44,839 nt of DNA from Candidatus Aminicenantota bacterium (GTDB lineage: Bacteria; Acidobacteriota; Aminicenantia; Aminicenantales; Aminicenantaceae): contig DAOVDU010000008.1 in NCBI GenBank assembly GCA_030669305.1, forward strand, positions 1-44,839, given 5' to 3'. A model generated the notes under the pieces. That model ran no database searches. It was given only the letters and a program-made list of their open reading frames with translations, and was not told the origin of the DNA. A program made the position numbers and the translations under genes. Every line of letters begins with the position of its first letter. Positions within the stretch are counted from its first letter, which is position 1. Positions 23,495 through 32,212 of this stretch are shown piece after piece.

Positions 23495-25525
23495 ATGAGT
23501 GACAAGGCTTTCAAACCTTACATATCCCCTGAACAATCCATGAAAGAAATATCTTTCAAGGCTATTTTTTTAGGGATAATAATGGCGGTAGTCTTGGGTG
23601 CTGCCAATGCCTATTTGGGCCTTCTTGTAGGAATGACTGTGGCAGCCACTTTTCCTGCAGCTGTCATAGCTATGGCCGTGCTTCGTCCACTCAAAGGAAC
23701 AATACTGGAAGAAAACCTGGCACGAACTACAGGCGCAGTCGGAGAAGCCCTGGCCGCGGGAGCCATATTTACAATTCCCGCTTTTCTTCTGGCTATTAAT
23801 CCAGCAACTGGTGAGCCTATATGGCAAAAATTTGATCTCTTGAAATCTTCCATTCTTATGCTTGTAGGAGGAATCCTCGGAGTGTTTTTCATCATACTTG
23901 TCAGACGCACACTGGTTGAAGATGCCGAGCTCCCATTTCCAGAAAGTGTTGCCTGTGCAGAAATGGTCAAAACCGGACAGAAAGGCGGGTCACAAGCAGC
24001 TTATATGTTCTGGGCAATGGGGTTAGGAGGATTAATTGAATTCTTTACCAGCGAAAACGGTATCCAACTTATAAAACCATATGTAAGAACTGTTTTCAAG
24101 ATACCCGGCTTATCGCGCATCAGCTATATCGACAGTGATAATGTTTTAAAATATAAAACTCCTGAAACTGCTCAAATAAAAGGGAGAATGTTTATAGAAT
24201 CTCCGGCTGCAAATGCTGCTATGACCGCAGTGGGCTACATCATCGGACCAAAACTAGCAGCCTTGACTTTTTCTGGAGGAGTACTTGGATGGCTCTTTCT
24301 AATGCCTATACTTCTTTTTATAAGTGGAGATTTTGGTGACATTGTATCCAAATTTCAAGGGAATTGGACTGATATGGCCGCCTCTGCTTACAATGCCCAG
24401 ATTAAACCCATTGCAGTTGGGGCCATGCTTGTGGGCGCCTTTTTCACACTCTTCAAGATGCGAAAAAGCCTTATCACGGGAATCGGCCGATCTATCACTG
24501 ATGTCAGAAAAGTTCAGGCTGAAGGCACAACAGAAACGATCAGAACTGATAAAGACCTGCCTTTCCCTTCCATCATAATCGCCATTATTGCTTTAATTAT
24601 CCCGATGGTCTTTCTCTACAATGTATTTACGCGCAGCATAGGTTCTTCTCTTGTATCTGCTCTGGTGATGATAGTCATGGGGCTTCTTTTTGCAGCAGTA
24701 GCTGGTTATCTTGTGGGCATCATCGGTTCTTCGTCAAACCCGATTTCTGGTTTAACATTAACAACGCTGCTTATTGCTGCTTTGATGATGGTTCTAATGG
24801 GACAAAGAGGAAGTTCGGGCATTGCAGCTGTAATAGCCGTGGCCGCAGTCGTCTGTTGTGTGGCTGGTGTGGCAGGAGATATGATACAAGACTGGAAAGT
24901 CGGTCATATTCTTGGTGGAACTCCCTGGCGCATGCAAATAGGAGGACTGATCGGCGTCATTGCTGCGGCTTTAACATTGACCTTTTCCCTCCAGCTTTTA
25001 CATAATACTATGAGAATTGGAAGTGATGCACTCCCAGCACCCCAGGCAAACTTGATGGCAATGATGGCCCAAGGAATAGTTGGAGGAGAAATGGCCTGGC
25101 CTTTAGTTATCGCAGGAATGCTTTTGGGTGTTGGTCTAATCCTCATCGGCTCTCCCTCACCAATGATCATTGCTGTTGGAATGTACCTCCCATTTAGGGC
25201 TACGGCCTGTATTTTCTTCGGAGGAGTTCTAAAATACTTTGTTGATAGCAGAGTTACAAAGAAAAATCCTACTGCAAAAGGAAAAGAAATTGCGGGAAAC
25301 ATCGGCCTTCTCATTGCCTCAGGATTGATTGCAGGGCAGGCAATCCTGGGAATCATTACTGCAGGCTTAAAGGGAGCAAATCTTAAAATGCCTGAATCCT
25401 TGAATAATCCATGGCTTGGCCTTGCGATCTTCTTCATTCTCGGATTCATCCTGATTTACTTCCCTTACAAGAAGATGATTGAATCAGGAGAGTATGGAAC
25501 TTCTTCTGAAGAAAAAGAAATCTAA
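23495..25525 (+). CDS. OPT family oligopeptide transporter (second copy)
   Basis: This 676-residue inner-membrane protein of the OPT family has the same signatures as the first copy: GAANAYLGLLVGMTVAATFP, LPFPESVACAEMVK and DWKVGHILGGTPWRMQ. It differs by an extra hydrophilic stretch (about 200-235, YIDSDNVLKYKTPETAQIKG) before the FIESPAANAAM helix. It has a strong GAAGGAGG ribosome-binding site. The two copies are old paralogues, so their substrates may differ. A PqqD-like gene follows 28 bases downstream and is likely co-transcribed. OPT members can carry peptides or metal chelates; the exact cargo is unknown. Confidence 0.9.
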   Translation: MSDKAFKPYISPEQSMKEISFKAIFLGIIMAVVLGAANAYLGLLVGMTVAATFPAAVIAMAVLRPLKGTILEENLARTTGAVGEALAAGAIFTIPAFLLAINPATGEPIWQKFDLLKSSILMLVGGILGVFFIILVRRTLVEDAELPFPESVACAEMVKTGQKGGSQAAYMFWAMGLGGLIEFFTSENGIQLIKPYVRTVFKIPGLSRISYIDSDNVLKYKTPETAQIKGRMFIESPAANAAMTAVGYIIGPKLAALTFSGGVLGWLFLMPILLFISGDFGDIVSKFQGNWTDMAASAYNAQIKPIAVGAMLVGAFFTLFKMRKSLITGIGRSITDVRKVQAEGTTETIRTDKDLPFPSIIIAIIALIIPMVFLYNVFTRSIGSSLVSALVMIVMGLLFAAVAGYLVGIIGSSSNPISGLTLTTLLIAALMMVLMGQRGSSGIAAVIAVAAVVCCVAGVAGDMIQDWKVGHILGGTPWRMQIGGLIGVIAAALTLTFSLQLLHNTMRIGSDALPAPQANLMAMMAQGIVGGEMAWPLVIAGMLLGVGLILIGSPSPMIIAVGMYLPFRATACIFFGGVLKYFVDSRVTKKNPTAKGKEIAGNIGLLIASGLIAGQAILGIITAGLKGANLKMPESLNNPWLGLAIFFILGFILIYFPYKKMIESGEYGTSSEEKEI

Positions 25526-25553
25526 GATTAAAAAAAACTAAAACATACATATT

Positions 25554-25910
25554 GTGAAAAAGAGAGCAGATGAAGAAACCAAGATCAATCTTCTCAATCT
25601 TATTCCAGTTCAAAACATAAAGTGGAAAAAAAATGAAGAAGGATTAATCGTCCTTCTCAAACCGAAATTCAAAAATCCATTTTTTGCACAGCACATCCTT
25701 CCGCGCTTGAAAAAACCTAACTACAAAATAAGCCTGGATGACATTGGCAGCTATATTTGGGTTCTTTGTGACGGAAATCGCACAGTAAAAGAGATGGCAA
25801 AAAGGCTAAAGGATGAATTTGGAGAAAAAATTGAACCACTCTATGATAGGCTATCACTTTTTCTCCAGAGTTTGGAAAAAAATAATTTTATTGAATATAA
25901 GAATAAGTAG
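25554..25910 (+). CDS. PqqD family protein (RRE-like winged helix)
   Basis: This 118-residue protein starts at GTG 25554. Its C-terminal half (about 45-115) matches PqqD: KISLDDIGSYIWVLCDGNRT, then VKEMAKRLKDEFGE and a final helix pair. PqqD folds bind leader peptides of ribosomally made, modified peptides and present them to radical SAM or other modifying enzymes. No modifying enzyme or precursor peptide is seen beside it, so it is an orphan here. It is 28 bases from the OPT gene and likely in the same operon. Orphan PqqD-like proteins also occur as regulators or chaperones, so a RiPP role is unproven. The N-terminal 45 residues are less conserved. Confidence 0.75.
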   Translation: MKKRADEETKINLLNLIPVQNIKWKKNEEGLIVLLKPKFKNPFFAQHILPRLKKPNYKISLDDIGSYIWVLCDGNRTVKEMAKRLKDEFGEKIEPLYDRLSLFLQSLEKNNFIEYKNK

Positions 25911-25950
25911 CAAGGCGGGCAAGGCGCGCCCTAACGACTTGCACGCCTTG
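25911..25950. repeat. GC-rich inverted repeat after the PqqD-like gene
   Basis: CAAGGCGGGCAAG (25911-25923) pairs with CTTGCACGCCTTG (25938-25950) with one mismatch over 13 bp, followed by a T-rich run. It could terminate transcription of the OPT-PqqD unit. A related GC-rich unit (AAGGCGTGCAAG) recurs at 17729-17740, just upstream of the radical SAM start, so it is a dispersed element. Confidence 0.65.
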
Positions 25951-25987
25951 TTTCTTATTCAAATGAAGTCAATCTAACTTAGACGAA

Positions 25988-26016
25988 TTGAATAAACGGA
26001 AGATTTCCATTAAAAT
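25988..26016 (+). promoter_or_regulatory. Candidate promoter for def-fmt
   Basis: TTGAAT (25988-25993) and TAAAAT (26011-26016) have a 17-bp spacer. They lie 16 bases before the def ATG at 26033, so the leader is short. Confidence 0.45.
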
Positions 26017-26032
26017 AAAGGTATAGAAGTAA

Positions 26033-26560
26033 ATGCTCGAAAATGAATTATCTATCTTCCAAATTATTACATACGGAAACCCTATTCTTAGAAAAAAGGC
26101 TGAAAAGATCAAAAACATCGATAAAGAAATTGAGGAGTTTGCACAAAACATGGTTCGAACGATGCATGCAGCTCCTGGGATAGGCCTCGCAGCGCCTCAA
26201 GTAAATCATAGCATCCAACTTATAACCGTAGACCTTTCAGCGGGAGAGAAACGTCAGGATCTAACCATTCTTATAAATCCTGAAATTGTCAGCCAGGAAG
26301 GAGAAGCCCTTTTAGAGGAAAGCTGTCTATCTGTACCTGATATCAAGGATAAAATCATAAGGCCCTTTCGAGCCGTTGTCAAAGGAATAGATCTGAAAGG
26401 CACAGAAAAAATCATTGAAGCAGAAGGTCTCCTCGCTCGGGTTTTCTGCCATGAAATTGACCACATAAACGGAATACTATTTATCGACCACCTTTCTCCA
26501 CTTAAGAAAAGTATTATCAGAAAAAAATTAAAAAAAAACATAGAAAAGGGCAGTCCATAA
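26033..26560 (+). CDS. def: Peptide deformylase
   Basis: Def removes the N-formyl group from new proteins using a catalytic Fe2+. The 175-residue enzyme shows all three motifs: GIGLAAPQVN (49-58), EESCLSVP with metal ligand Cys98, and HEIDH with His140, Glu141 and His144. The second motif reads ESCLS rather than the usual EGCLS, a known variant. It starts at ATG 26033 and its stop overlaps the fmt ATG (TAATG), a classic def-fmt coupling. A basic C-terminal tail (KKNIEKGSP) is family-typical. Confidence 0.96.
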   Translation: MLENELSIFQIITYGNPILRKKAEKIKNIDKEIEEFAQNMVRTMHAAPGIGLAAPQVNHSIQLITVDLSAGEKRQDLTILINPEIVSQEGEALLEESCLSVPDIKDKIIRPFRAVVKGIDLKGTEKIIEAEGLLARVFCHEIDHINGILFIDHLSPLKKSIIRKKLKKNIEKGSP

Positions 26561-27492
26561 TGAAGCTTGTATTCTTTGGAAGTCCTGCCATAGCTCTTGT
26601 ATCTCTAAAAAGAATTATAGAAGAAGGCCATAGAATCGAACTTGTCATTTCCCAACCTGATAAACCAACAGGAAGAGGGAAAAAGCTTATTCCTACTCCA
26701 TTAAAAAGATTTGCACAGGATTTGAATATTCCAGTGTATCAACCTGTTAAAATTAGAAAGGATCAAATAGCGCTTGAAAAGATAAAAAAGATCAATCCAG
26801 ACCTTAATGTTGTTGTGGCTTACGGCCAGATAATCCCTAGTTCTATTATCTTTCTCCCAAAGTACAACTCTATAAATGTACACTTTTCCCTCCTTCCTAA
26901 ATACAGAGGAGCATCCCCTATACAGTGGGCTCTTTTAAACGGAGAAAGGAAAACAGGAGTGACCATTTTTGAGCTCAATGAAAGGATGGATGAAGGAGGT
27001 ATTTTAACAAAAGAAGAAGTTGATATCCATCCAGAGGAGGGAGCTTCGGAGCTTGAGGTTCGCTTGGCTCAAAAGGGAGCCGATCTTTTAGTAAAAACAA
27101 TTGCCAAGATAGGCAAAATTAAGCCACAAAAACAAGACCATTCGCAGGCCACATATGCACCCAAAATAAAAAAAGAAGACGGTAGAATCAAATGGGAAAA
27201 GAATGCCATCTTCATAGAAAGATTGGTCAAAGCATACACACCCTGGCCCTCGGCCTATACTTTCCTCGCAGATCAACGGATAAAAATCCTTAAGGGAAAA
27301 AAAGAAGCTTTTAAAGGACAATCTTCTTCCCCGGGAGAAATATTGGACGTAAAAAAAAAAGGCATCGAGGTTTGCTGTGGAGACGCAAGTGTTTTTCTTA
27401 TCGAGAATCTTCAGCCTGAAAATAAAAAACCAATGAGCGCATATTCCTTCTCACTAGGGGCAAAGATAAGACCTGGGGATAGATTTATTTAA
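26560..27492 (+). CDS. fmt: Methionyl-tRNA formyltransferase
   Basis: Fmt formylates initiator Met-tRNA using 10-formyltetrahydrofolate. The 310-residue protein begins MKLVFFGSPAIALVSLKRII. It carries SQPDKPTGRGKK (31-42) for the tRNA-binding loop, and the catalytic HFSLLPKYRGASPIQW with His108, followed by MDEGGIL. The C-terminal OB-like domain spans about 205-310. The ATG overlaps the def stop codon. It is the partner of Def and IF-2. No downstream terminator was seen; the next gene is convergent. Confidence 0.96.
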   Translation: MKLVFFGSPAIALVSLKRIIEEGHRIELVISQPDKPTGRGKKLIPTPLKRFAQDLNIPVYQPVKIRKDQIALEKIKKINPDLNVVVAYGQIIPSSIIFLPKYNSINVHFSLLPKYRGASPIQWALLNGERKTGVTIFELNERMDEGGILTKEEVDIHPEEGASELEVRLAQKGADLLVKTIAKIGKIKPQKQDHSQATYAPKIKKEDGRIKWEKNAIFIERLVKAYTPWPSAYTFLADQRIKILKGKKEAFKGQSSSPGEILDVKKKGIEVCCGDASVFLIENLQPENKKPMSAYSFSLGAKIRPGDRFI

Positions 27493-27638
27493 GTTAGGAC
27501 TAAGTAGTTAGGAGTAAGCAGTAAGAAAGCTCAAAACGCAAAACTCACTCAATTTGGAAAAGAGTTGGATTCAATAACTGTAGAAAGTAATTTATAACCA
27601 AATTTATTGAGAAGTTTAATATGGAATTAGGAAGAAAG

Positions 27639-28532
27639 TTATTCTTCCAGAATATAATAGTAGGGATTTTTAGTCTTTCCATTGAGGCGGACCTCATAGT
27701 GAACATGCGGCCCTCGAGCTTTTCCTGTTTCTCCGACCAAACCAATGGCCTCTCCTCTTTTGACTTTTTGACCGACTTTAGCCAGAAATTTGCTCAAATG
27801 ACAATAGACTGTGGTATAGCCAAACATATGTTTGATTTTAATAGTATTTCCCCCAATCTTATCATATTTTCTTTGAATGACCACACCATCTGCAGTTGCC
27901 ACAATGGGATTTCCAGAGTTAGTCGCGATATCGATTCCTTTGTGGAAAGTCCATTTTCCTGTAAAGGGATCATTTCTCCAAGTATAAGCTGAACTTAGAT
28001 ATCCTTTTGTAGGCCATATCGAGGGGGTTGCAGAAAGTTTCAAAGTCTGATTCTCAAAGAAATGGGTTAATGTATTCAAATTATTTTCGATCTTGACTGC
28101 TTTTTGGCGGATACTTTGTAAACTGTTTAGCTCTCTATCTGGGGGAGAATTCAAGGAGCTTATTTCTTGATCATTGTCCCCTCCACCAATCCCAGGTTCT
28201 ACCTCTAAAACATCTGGAGATTTCAGCCCAGCCATTACATTCAACTTCTTGGCGTAGCTTTCGAAATGATCAATTGTCGTCTTAAGCTTACTCGTAGAAT
28301 ATTTGTATTGAACAATAGTTTCTTTTAATCTGGCATTTTCTTCATTGAGATCTCTGTATTTTTGCCGTGTGACATTCATCGTAAAATAATCAACAAGAAA
28401 AATTATCAAGGCAGTAAAAAAGAAAATAGCAATTCCTTTAAAAAATTTAATTTTTTTCTCAGAGAACGTGATAGTCTTGAACTTTCCTTTGTTGTGAGGA
28501 ACGATAATCAATGATAGAAACTTTTTATCCAT
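27639..28532 (-). CDS. Membrane-anchored M23 family metallopeptidase (LytM/NlpD-like)
   Basis: This 297-residue protein has an N-terminal membrane anchor (about 31-50, preceded by a basic cytoplasmic stretch) and a coiled coil (about 58-100). The C-terminal M23 domain (about 170-290) has zinc ligands in HKGID (His197, Asp201) and HVH (276-278), plus His245. Intact ligands suggest an active peptidoglycan endopeptidase rather than a degenerate regulator. The architecture resembles envelope remodelling proteins with a periplasmic coiled coil. A good promoter precedes it. It lies just downstream of, and on the same strand as, the methylmalonyl-CoA mutase genes, but is probably transcribed separately. 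Confidence 0.9.
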   Translation of the reverse strand: MDKKFLSLIIVPHNKGKFKTITFSEKKIKFFKGIAIFFFTALIIFLVDYFTMNVTRQKYRDLNEENARLKETIVQYKYSTSKLKTTIDHFESYAKKLNVMAGLKSPDVLEVEPGIGGGDNDQEISSLNSPPDRELNSLQSIRQKAVKIENNLNTLTHFFENQTLKLSATPSIWPTKGYLSSAYTWRNDPFTGKWTFHKGIDIATNSGNPIVATADGVVIQRKYDKIGGNTIKIKHMFGYTTVYCHLSKFLAKVGQKVKRGEAIGLVGETGKARGPHVHYEVRLNGKTKNPYYYILEE

Positions 28533-28546
28533 TAATATTTACCTTG

Positions 28547-28574
28547 ATTATCACAAATAAAAATTCATTGTCAA
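28547..28574 (-). promoter_or_regulatory. Candidate promoter for the M23 peptidase
   Basis: On the minus strand a perfect TTGACA (28574-28569) and GATAAT (28552-28547) are separated by 16 bp. They lie in the 65-bp gap after the mutase B12 subunit. Confidence 0.55.
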
Positions 28575-28597
28575 GAGATTTATTTAATTCACTGCAT

Positions 28598-28999
28598 CTA
28601 TTCTTTCTGTATGTTTACCTCAATCCATCTAACTATGTCCTGAGTAGAAGAGCCAGGTAAAAATATTTCAGAAATCCCAAGCTTCTTCATTTTAGGGATA
28701 TCCTTTTCAGGAATAACTCCACCAGCAATGACTTCGATATTATCTATTCCCTTTTCTTTGAGAAGATTCATGATTTTAGGAAACAAAACAGTATGAGCAC
28801 CAGAAAGAATACTCAACCCTATGACATCAACGTCCTCCTGGATAGCAGTATTGACAATTTCCCCTGGAGTTCGTCTCAAGCCTGTATATATGACCTCAAA
28901 ACCTGCATCCCTTAAAGCCCGACTAATAACTTTGGCTCCCCGGTCGTGGCCATCTAAGCCTGGTTTTGCAATCAAAATTCTAATCTTTCTCTTAGCCAT
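28598..28999 (-). CDS. Methylmalonyl-CoA mutase, B12-binding subunit
   Basis: This 133-residue protein is the stand-alone cobalamin-binding domain of a split methylmalonyl-CoA mutase. It has the DxHxxG cobalamin motif in LDGHDRGAK, the SxL segment [16 protein letters not shown], and the GG segment [13 protein letters not shown]. It works with the catalytic subunit encoded 47 bases upstream to isomerise methylmalonyl-CoA and succinyl-CoA. The length is normal for the separate small subunit of many bacteria and archaea. The adenosylcobalamin chaperone MeaB and the epimerase are not in the window. Confidence 0.93.
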   Translation of the reverse strand: MAKRKIRILIAKPGLDGHDRGAKVISRALRDAGFEVIYTGLRRTPGEIVNTAIQEDVDVIGLSILSGAHTVLFPKIMNLLKEKGIDNIEVIAGGVIPEKDIPKMKKLGISEIFLPGSSTQDIVRWIEVNIQKE

Positions 29000-29046
29000 T
29001 TAAGTGCTCCTCTCTTTACAAAGTTCCAATTACTAGTTACCAATTA

Positions 29047-30657
29047 CTAGTATGTAATCGGTTCTTGATATTCTCCAAAGACTTCCTTCAACGAATCAAT
29101 AATTTCTCCAAGAGTTGCATAACTCTTAACACACTTTAAAATAAAAGGCATTAAATTGAGGTTGTCGTTGGCTGCTCTTTTTAAATCGAGCAAATTTTTC
29201 TTGACTTGAGAACTATTCCTTGTTTCCTTGATATCTTTCAGTCTAGCCAACTGTTGCCTAGCGACAGATTCATCGATCTGGAGGGTAGGGATAGGTTCAT
29301 GTTTCATCTCAAAAGCATTGACTCCAACAATTATTTTCTCCCTCTTTTCAACGGATTGTTGATACCAATACGAACTGTCAACAATCTCTTTCTGAGGGAA
29401 TCCGAGCTCTATAGCCTTCACCATTCCTCCCATATCATCTATTCTTTTAATGTACTGTCTAGCCTCTTCTTCCATCTCTTTAGTGAACTTTTCTACAAAA
29501 TAAGACCCTCCTAAAGGATCTATGCAATTTATCACTCCGCTTTCATGAGCAATTATCTGTTGTGTCCTCAGGGCGATAGTGACAGCCTCTTCAGAAGGCA
29601 AAGCATATGTTTCATCTAGGGAGTTGGTGTGCAAGGACTGAGTTCCGCCTAAAACTGCAGCCAAGGCTTGTATAGCAACCCTTATAACGTTATTATATGG
29701 CTGTTGAGCCATCAAAGAAACTCCAGAAGTCTGGGTGTGAAATCTTAGCCACCATGACCTTGGTTTTTTTGCCCCAAACCTTTCTCTCATAGCCTCTGCC
29801 CAAATCTTTCTGGCAGCTCTGTACTTTGCAATTTCTTCAAAGAAATCATTGTGAGCATTAAAGAAAAATGAGAGTCGGGGGGCGAAGTCATCCACTTCAA
29901 GCCCTCTCTCTAAAGCCCACTCCACATATTCAATCCCATCTCTCAGGGTAAAAGCTAATTCTTGGACAGCCGTCGATCCTGCCTCTCTTATATGGTAACC
30001 GGAAATGGAGATAGTGTTCCATCTAGGAACTTCTTTGGCTCCGTACTCCAATGTATCTACAATCAGCTTCATAGAGGGCTTTGGAGGAAAAACAAAAGTT
30101 TTTTGTGCAATATATTCTTTTAGAATGTCATTCTGAATGGTTCCCGAGATTACTTTCTGAGAGACCCCTTGTTTTTCAGCCACAGCAATATACATGGCCC
30201 AAAGCACTGCAGCAGGAGGATTTATGGTCATCGAGGTTGTTATTTTATCCAAAGGAATGTCTTTAAAAAGAATTTCCATATCCGCCAGAGAATCCACAGC
30301 CACTCCGCATTTCCCAATTTCCCCTTGAGCCAAAGGATGGTCAGAATCCATTCCCATTAGAGTAGGAAGATGAAAAGCAACACTCAGCCCTGTCTGTCCA
30401 TGAGAAAGAAGATATTTGTATCTTTTATTTGTGTCTTCAGCTGTCCCAAACCCAGAAAACTGACGCATTGTCCATAAACGCCCGTGATACATATTGGGAT
30501 GAATGCCTCTTGTGTAAGGATACTCACCAGGAAAACCCAAGTTTTTCTTGTAATCAAAATCAGCCAAATCTAAAGGAGTATAAAGCTCTTTAATTTTTTT
30601 CCCTGAAATGGTCGTGTATTCCTTTTTTTCGGGGCAAGCCTTTTCTAATGGTTTCAT
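29047..30657 (-). CDS. Methylmalonyl-CoA mutase, catalytic (N-terminal) subunit
   Basis: This protein of about 536 residues is the TIM-barrel subunit of the split mutase. Family motifs include [20 protein letters not shown] and [16 protein letters not shown] near the N terminus, and [20 protein letters not shown], which contributes to the active site. I chose ATG 30657, which has AAAGGA upstream and begins [24 protein letters not shown] at 30726 would add 23 residues that look like non-coding sequence. The pair with the B12 subunit fits propionate or branched-chain acyl-CoA use, feeding succinyl-CoA to SucCD. Very similar paralogues (isobutyryl- or ethylmalonyl-CoA mutases) cannot be excluded. 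Confidence 0.9.
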   Translation of the reverse strand: MKPLEKACPEKKEYTTISGKKIKELYTPLDLADFDYKKNLGFPGEYPYTRGIHPNMYHGRLWTMRQFSGFGTAEDTNKRYKYLLSHGQTGLSVAFHLPTLMGMDSDHPLAQGEIGKCGVAVDSLADMEILFKDIPLDKITTSMTINPPAAVLWAMYIAVAEKQGVSQKVISGTIQNDILKEYIAQKTFVFPPKPSMKLIVDTLEYGAKEVPRWNTISISGYHIREAGSTAVQELAFTLRDGIEYVEWALERGLEVDDFAPRLSFFFNAHNDFFEEIAKYRAARKIWAEAMRERFGAKKPRSWWLRFHTQTSGVSLMAQQPYNNVIRVAIQALAAVLGGTQSLHTNSLDETYALPSEEAVTIALRTQQIIAHESGVINCIDPLGGSYFVEKFTKEMEEEARQYIKRIDDMGGMVKAIELGFPQKEIVDSSYWYQQSVEKREKIIVGVNAFEMKHEPIPTLQIDESVARQQLARLKDIKETRNSSQVKKNLLDLKRAANDNLNLMPFILKCVKSYATLGEIIDSLKEVFGEYQEPITY

Positions 30658-30773
30658 GTTTTTTCCTTTTTTTCCAATGATCAAGCAATTGTTTAAATCA
30701 TCATGAGAAAAATTTTTCTTTTTCAAGCCTTCAAGACACGAAACTCCAAATCCAATGTCTGAGGCTTAATGTT

Positions 30774-30837
30774 CTGAACTTAAGGTTTAACGTTTTACAT
30801 TGAATTTGCTTTAAACTTTAAACCTTAAACCTGCAAC
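30774..30837. repeat. Dispersed AAACCTTAAAC repeat upstream of the mutase operon
   Basis: Partial opposed copies of the same repeat family seen at 3547-3620 lie between the EF-Tu-like gene and the mutase genes: one arm at about 30774-30800, the opposite sense at 30810-30837. No gene and no cobalamin riboswitch were recognised in this 110-bp gap. Confidence 0.6.
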
Positions 30838-30847
30838 TCTGCTAGAA

Positions 30848-31105
30848 TCAATCTTCCTTAACTTTAAATACTAAATCACCTTCTCTTACTGGGCTTTCTA
30901 CTTTAAGCCCAACCTCCATTCCTTGTTCGGCTATATCCACAGGACTATGTTCCACTTGCATAGAGTCCACTTTCTGGTAAAAATCTGATGTGTGACCTTT
31001 AATATGAATTGTGTCTCCTACATGTAGATTTCCTTTAGATAATTCTAAAACACCGACTCCAATTTTAGAGAAATAATGAGTTATTTTTCCTATTTCTTCC
31101 TCCAT
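30848..31105 (-). CDS. Small protein resembling elongation factor Tu domain II (beta-barrel)
   Basis: This 85-residue protein (MEEEIGKITHYFSKIGVGVL, then ELSKGNLHVGDTIHIKGHTS) matches stand-alone 'elongation factor-like' proteins with an EF-Tu domain II type barrel. Typical features are VGVLEL, LHVGDTIHIKGHT and the end VREGDLVFKV. There is no GTPase domain. Family function is unclear. Such proteins often sit next to U32 peptidases or metabolic genes and may bind RNA or act as adaptors. AAGGAGG precedes the ATG. It lies between an SDR and the mutase genes on the same strand. Confidence 0.78.
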   Translation of the reverse strand: MEEEIGKITHYFSKIGVGVLELSKGNLHVGDTIHIKGHTSDFYQKVDSMQVEHSPVDIAEQGMEVGLKVESPVREGDLVFKVKED

Positions 31106-31170
31106 GAATGCCTCCTTATTGCGTATCTATTAGAAATTATCAAAATCAGGAACATTTCGCAAGTCAGGTT

Positions 31171-31929
31171 TTAGCCACAGAGTACAGATCCCCCATTCAC
31201 ATTTAAGACTTCGCCGGTTATATGCCTAGATAGGTCTGAAGCCAAGAAAAGAATGGGTCCTGCTATGTCCTCTGGAGGGGAAATTCTATGTAAAGGAATG
31301 CTTTCCTCGACTTTCCTTCTAAAATCAGAATCACTAAGAACTTCAGTGCACATATCAGTATCTACCCAGCCAGGGGCAATACAGTTGACACGGATATTAT
31401 AAGGAGCAAGCTCCACAGCAAGGGATTTTGTGAATGAAATTAAAGCTCCCTTGCTGGCAGCATAATGTGAGTGAAAAGCTTCCCCTCTAACAGCAGCAGT
31501 CGAAGATACATTAATGATCCAACCCTTCTTTTTCTCTTTCATGTAAGGTACAACAACATTACAAGTGAAAAAAGCACCATCGCAATTGATCCTCATTGTT
31601 TTAGCCCATACTTCCTCATTCATGTTTCCTATCTCTCCATAAGTCCATATTCCTGCATTATTAACCAATATATCGATCTTGCTCCATCTCTCTATACATT
31701 TTTCAACCATGTCATCAATTTCGTCTTTTTTTGATATATCTACCTTAAAAACCAAACATTCCTTTCCTATTATCTCCACTTGCGCTTTAACTTTTTCAGC
31801 TTCTTCTATCTTGCTGGCATAATTTATAGCAATGTCGCTTCCTGCTCTGGCGAATAATATGGCAGTAGCACGTCCAATCCCTCTCGAGCCGCCTGTTATC
31901 AGTGCTTTTCTCCCTTCTAAACTAATCAT
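31171..31929 (-). CDS. Short-chain dehydrogenase/reductase (FabG-like)
   Basis: This 252-residue NAD(P)-dependent SDR has the cofactor motif TGGSRGIG (12-19), NNAG (90-93), the catalytic Ser in VSSTAAV (142-143), and the YxxxK pair Tyr156 and Lys160. It is closest in layout to 3-oxoacyl-ACP reductases, with a C-terminal GEVLNVNGGSVLCG. The cofactor loop has no obvious acidic residue, so NADPH or NADH use is open. Neighbouring acyl-CoA genes suggest a role in acyl metabolism, but the substrate is not readable. A Shine-Dalgarno-like GGAGAG precedes the ATG. Confidence 0.85.
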   Translation of the reverse strand: MISLEGRKALITGGSRGIGRATAILFARAGSDIAINYASKIEEAEKVKAQVEIIGKECLVFKVDISKKDEIDDMVEKCIERWSKIDILVNNAGIWTYGEIGNMNEEVWAKTMRINCDGAFFTCNVVVPYMKEKKKGWIINVSSTAAVRGEAFHSHYAASKGALISFTKSLAVELAPYNIRVNCIAPGWVDTDMCTEVLSDSDFRRKVEESIPLHRISPPEDIAGPILFLASDLSRHITGEVLNVNGGSVLCG

Positions 31930-31989
31930 GCAACTCTCCTTTTAAATACTTGAAACCACAAAGTCCAAAAACCAGATGCCAAATTAATT

Positions 31990-32200
31990 AGTTTAAGGTT
32001 TAAGGTTTAAGGTATTTATGTTTCTCTTTTTGTTATTAATCCTTAAACATTAAACATTCAACCTTAAACCAGTTTCTGCTCTTGCCTTAAACATTAAACA
32101 TTCAACCTTAAACCAACATAAGTTTTGGTCATTGGAATTTGGGTGCTTATTTGGTATTTGGAAATTGTAATTTGGATTTTATTTGTCATTTAAACTTTTT
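31990..32200. repeat. Left arm of the long inverted repeat pair around acnB
   Basis: Repeat-family sequence (AGTTTAAGGTTTAAGG, then CATTAAACATTCAACC twice, then a TTGGAATTTGG-rich block) ends 13 bases beyond the acnB stop. It matches the reverse complement of 34836-35018. The best block is 32118-32163 versus 34881-34926, with 43 of 46 bases alike by my alignment. The left arm holds one additional short unit. Confidence 0.8.
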
Positions 32201-32212
32201 ATATCCCGATCT

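Noticed and set aside
23330-23536. A 68-residue minus-strand frame between mreB and the OPT gene
   Set aside because: It spans the promoter region of two divergent genes and the OPT start codon. The product has no recognisable pattern.
24904-25449. A 181-residue open frame on the minus strand opposite the second OPT gene
   Set aside because: It lies entirely within a strongly conserved OPT coding region. Its composition is the complement of hydrophobic codons and it has no ribosome-binding site.
30658-30847. Cobalamin riboswitch upstream of methylmalonyl-CoA mutase
   Set aside because: No B12-box or comparable conserved core was seen. The gap holds short repeats instead.
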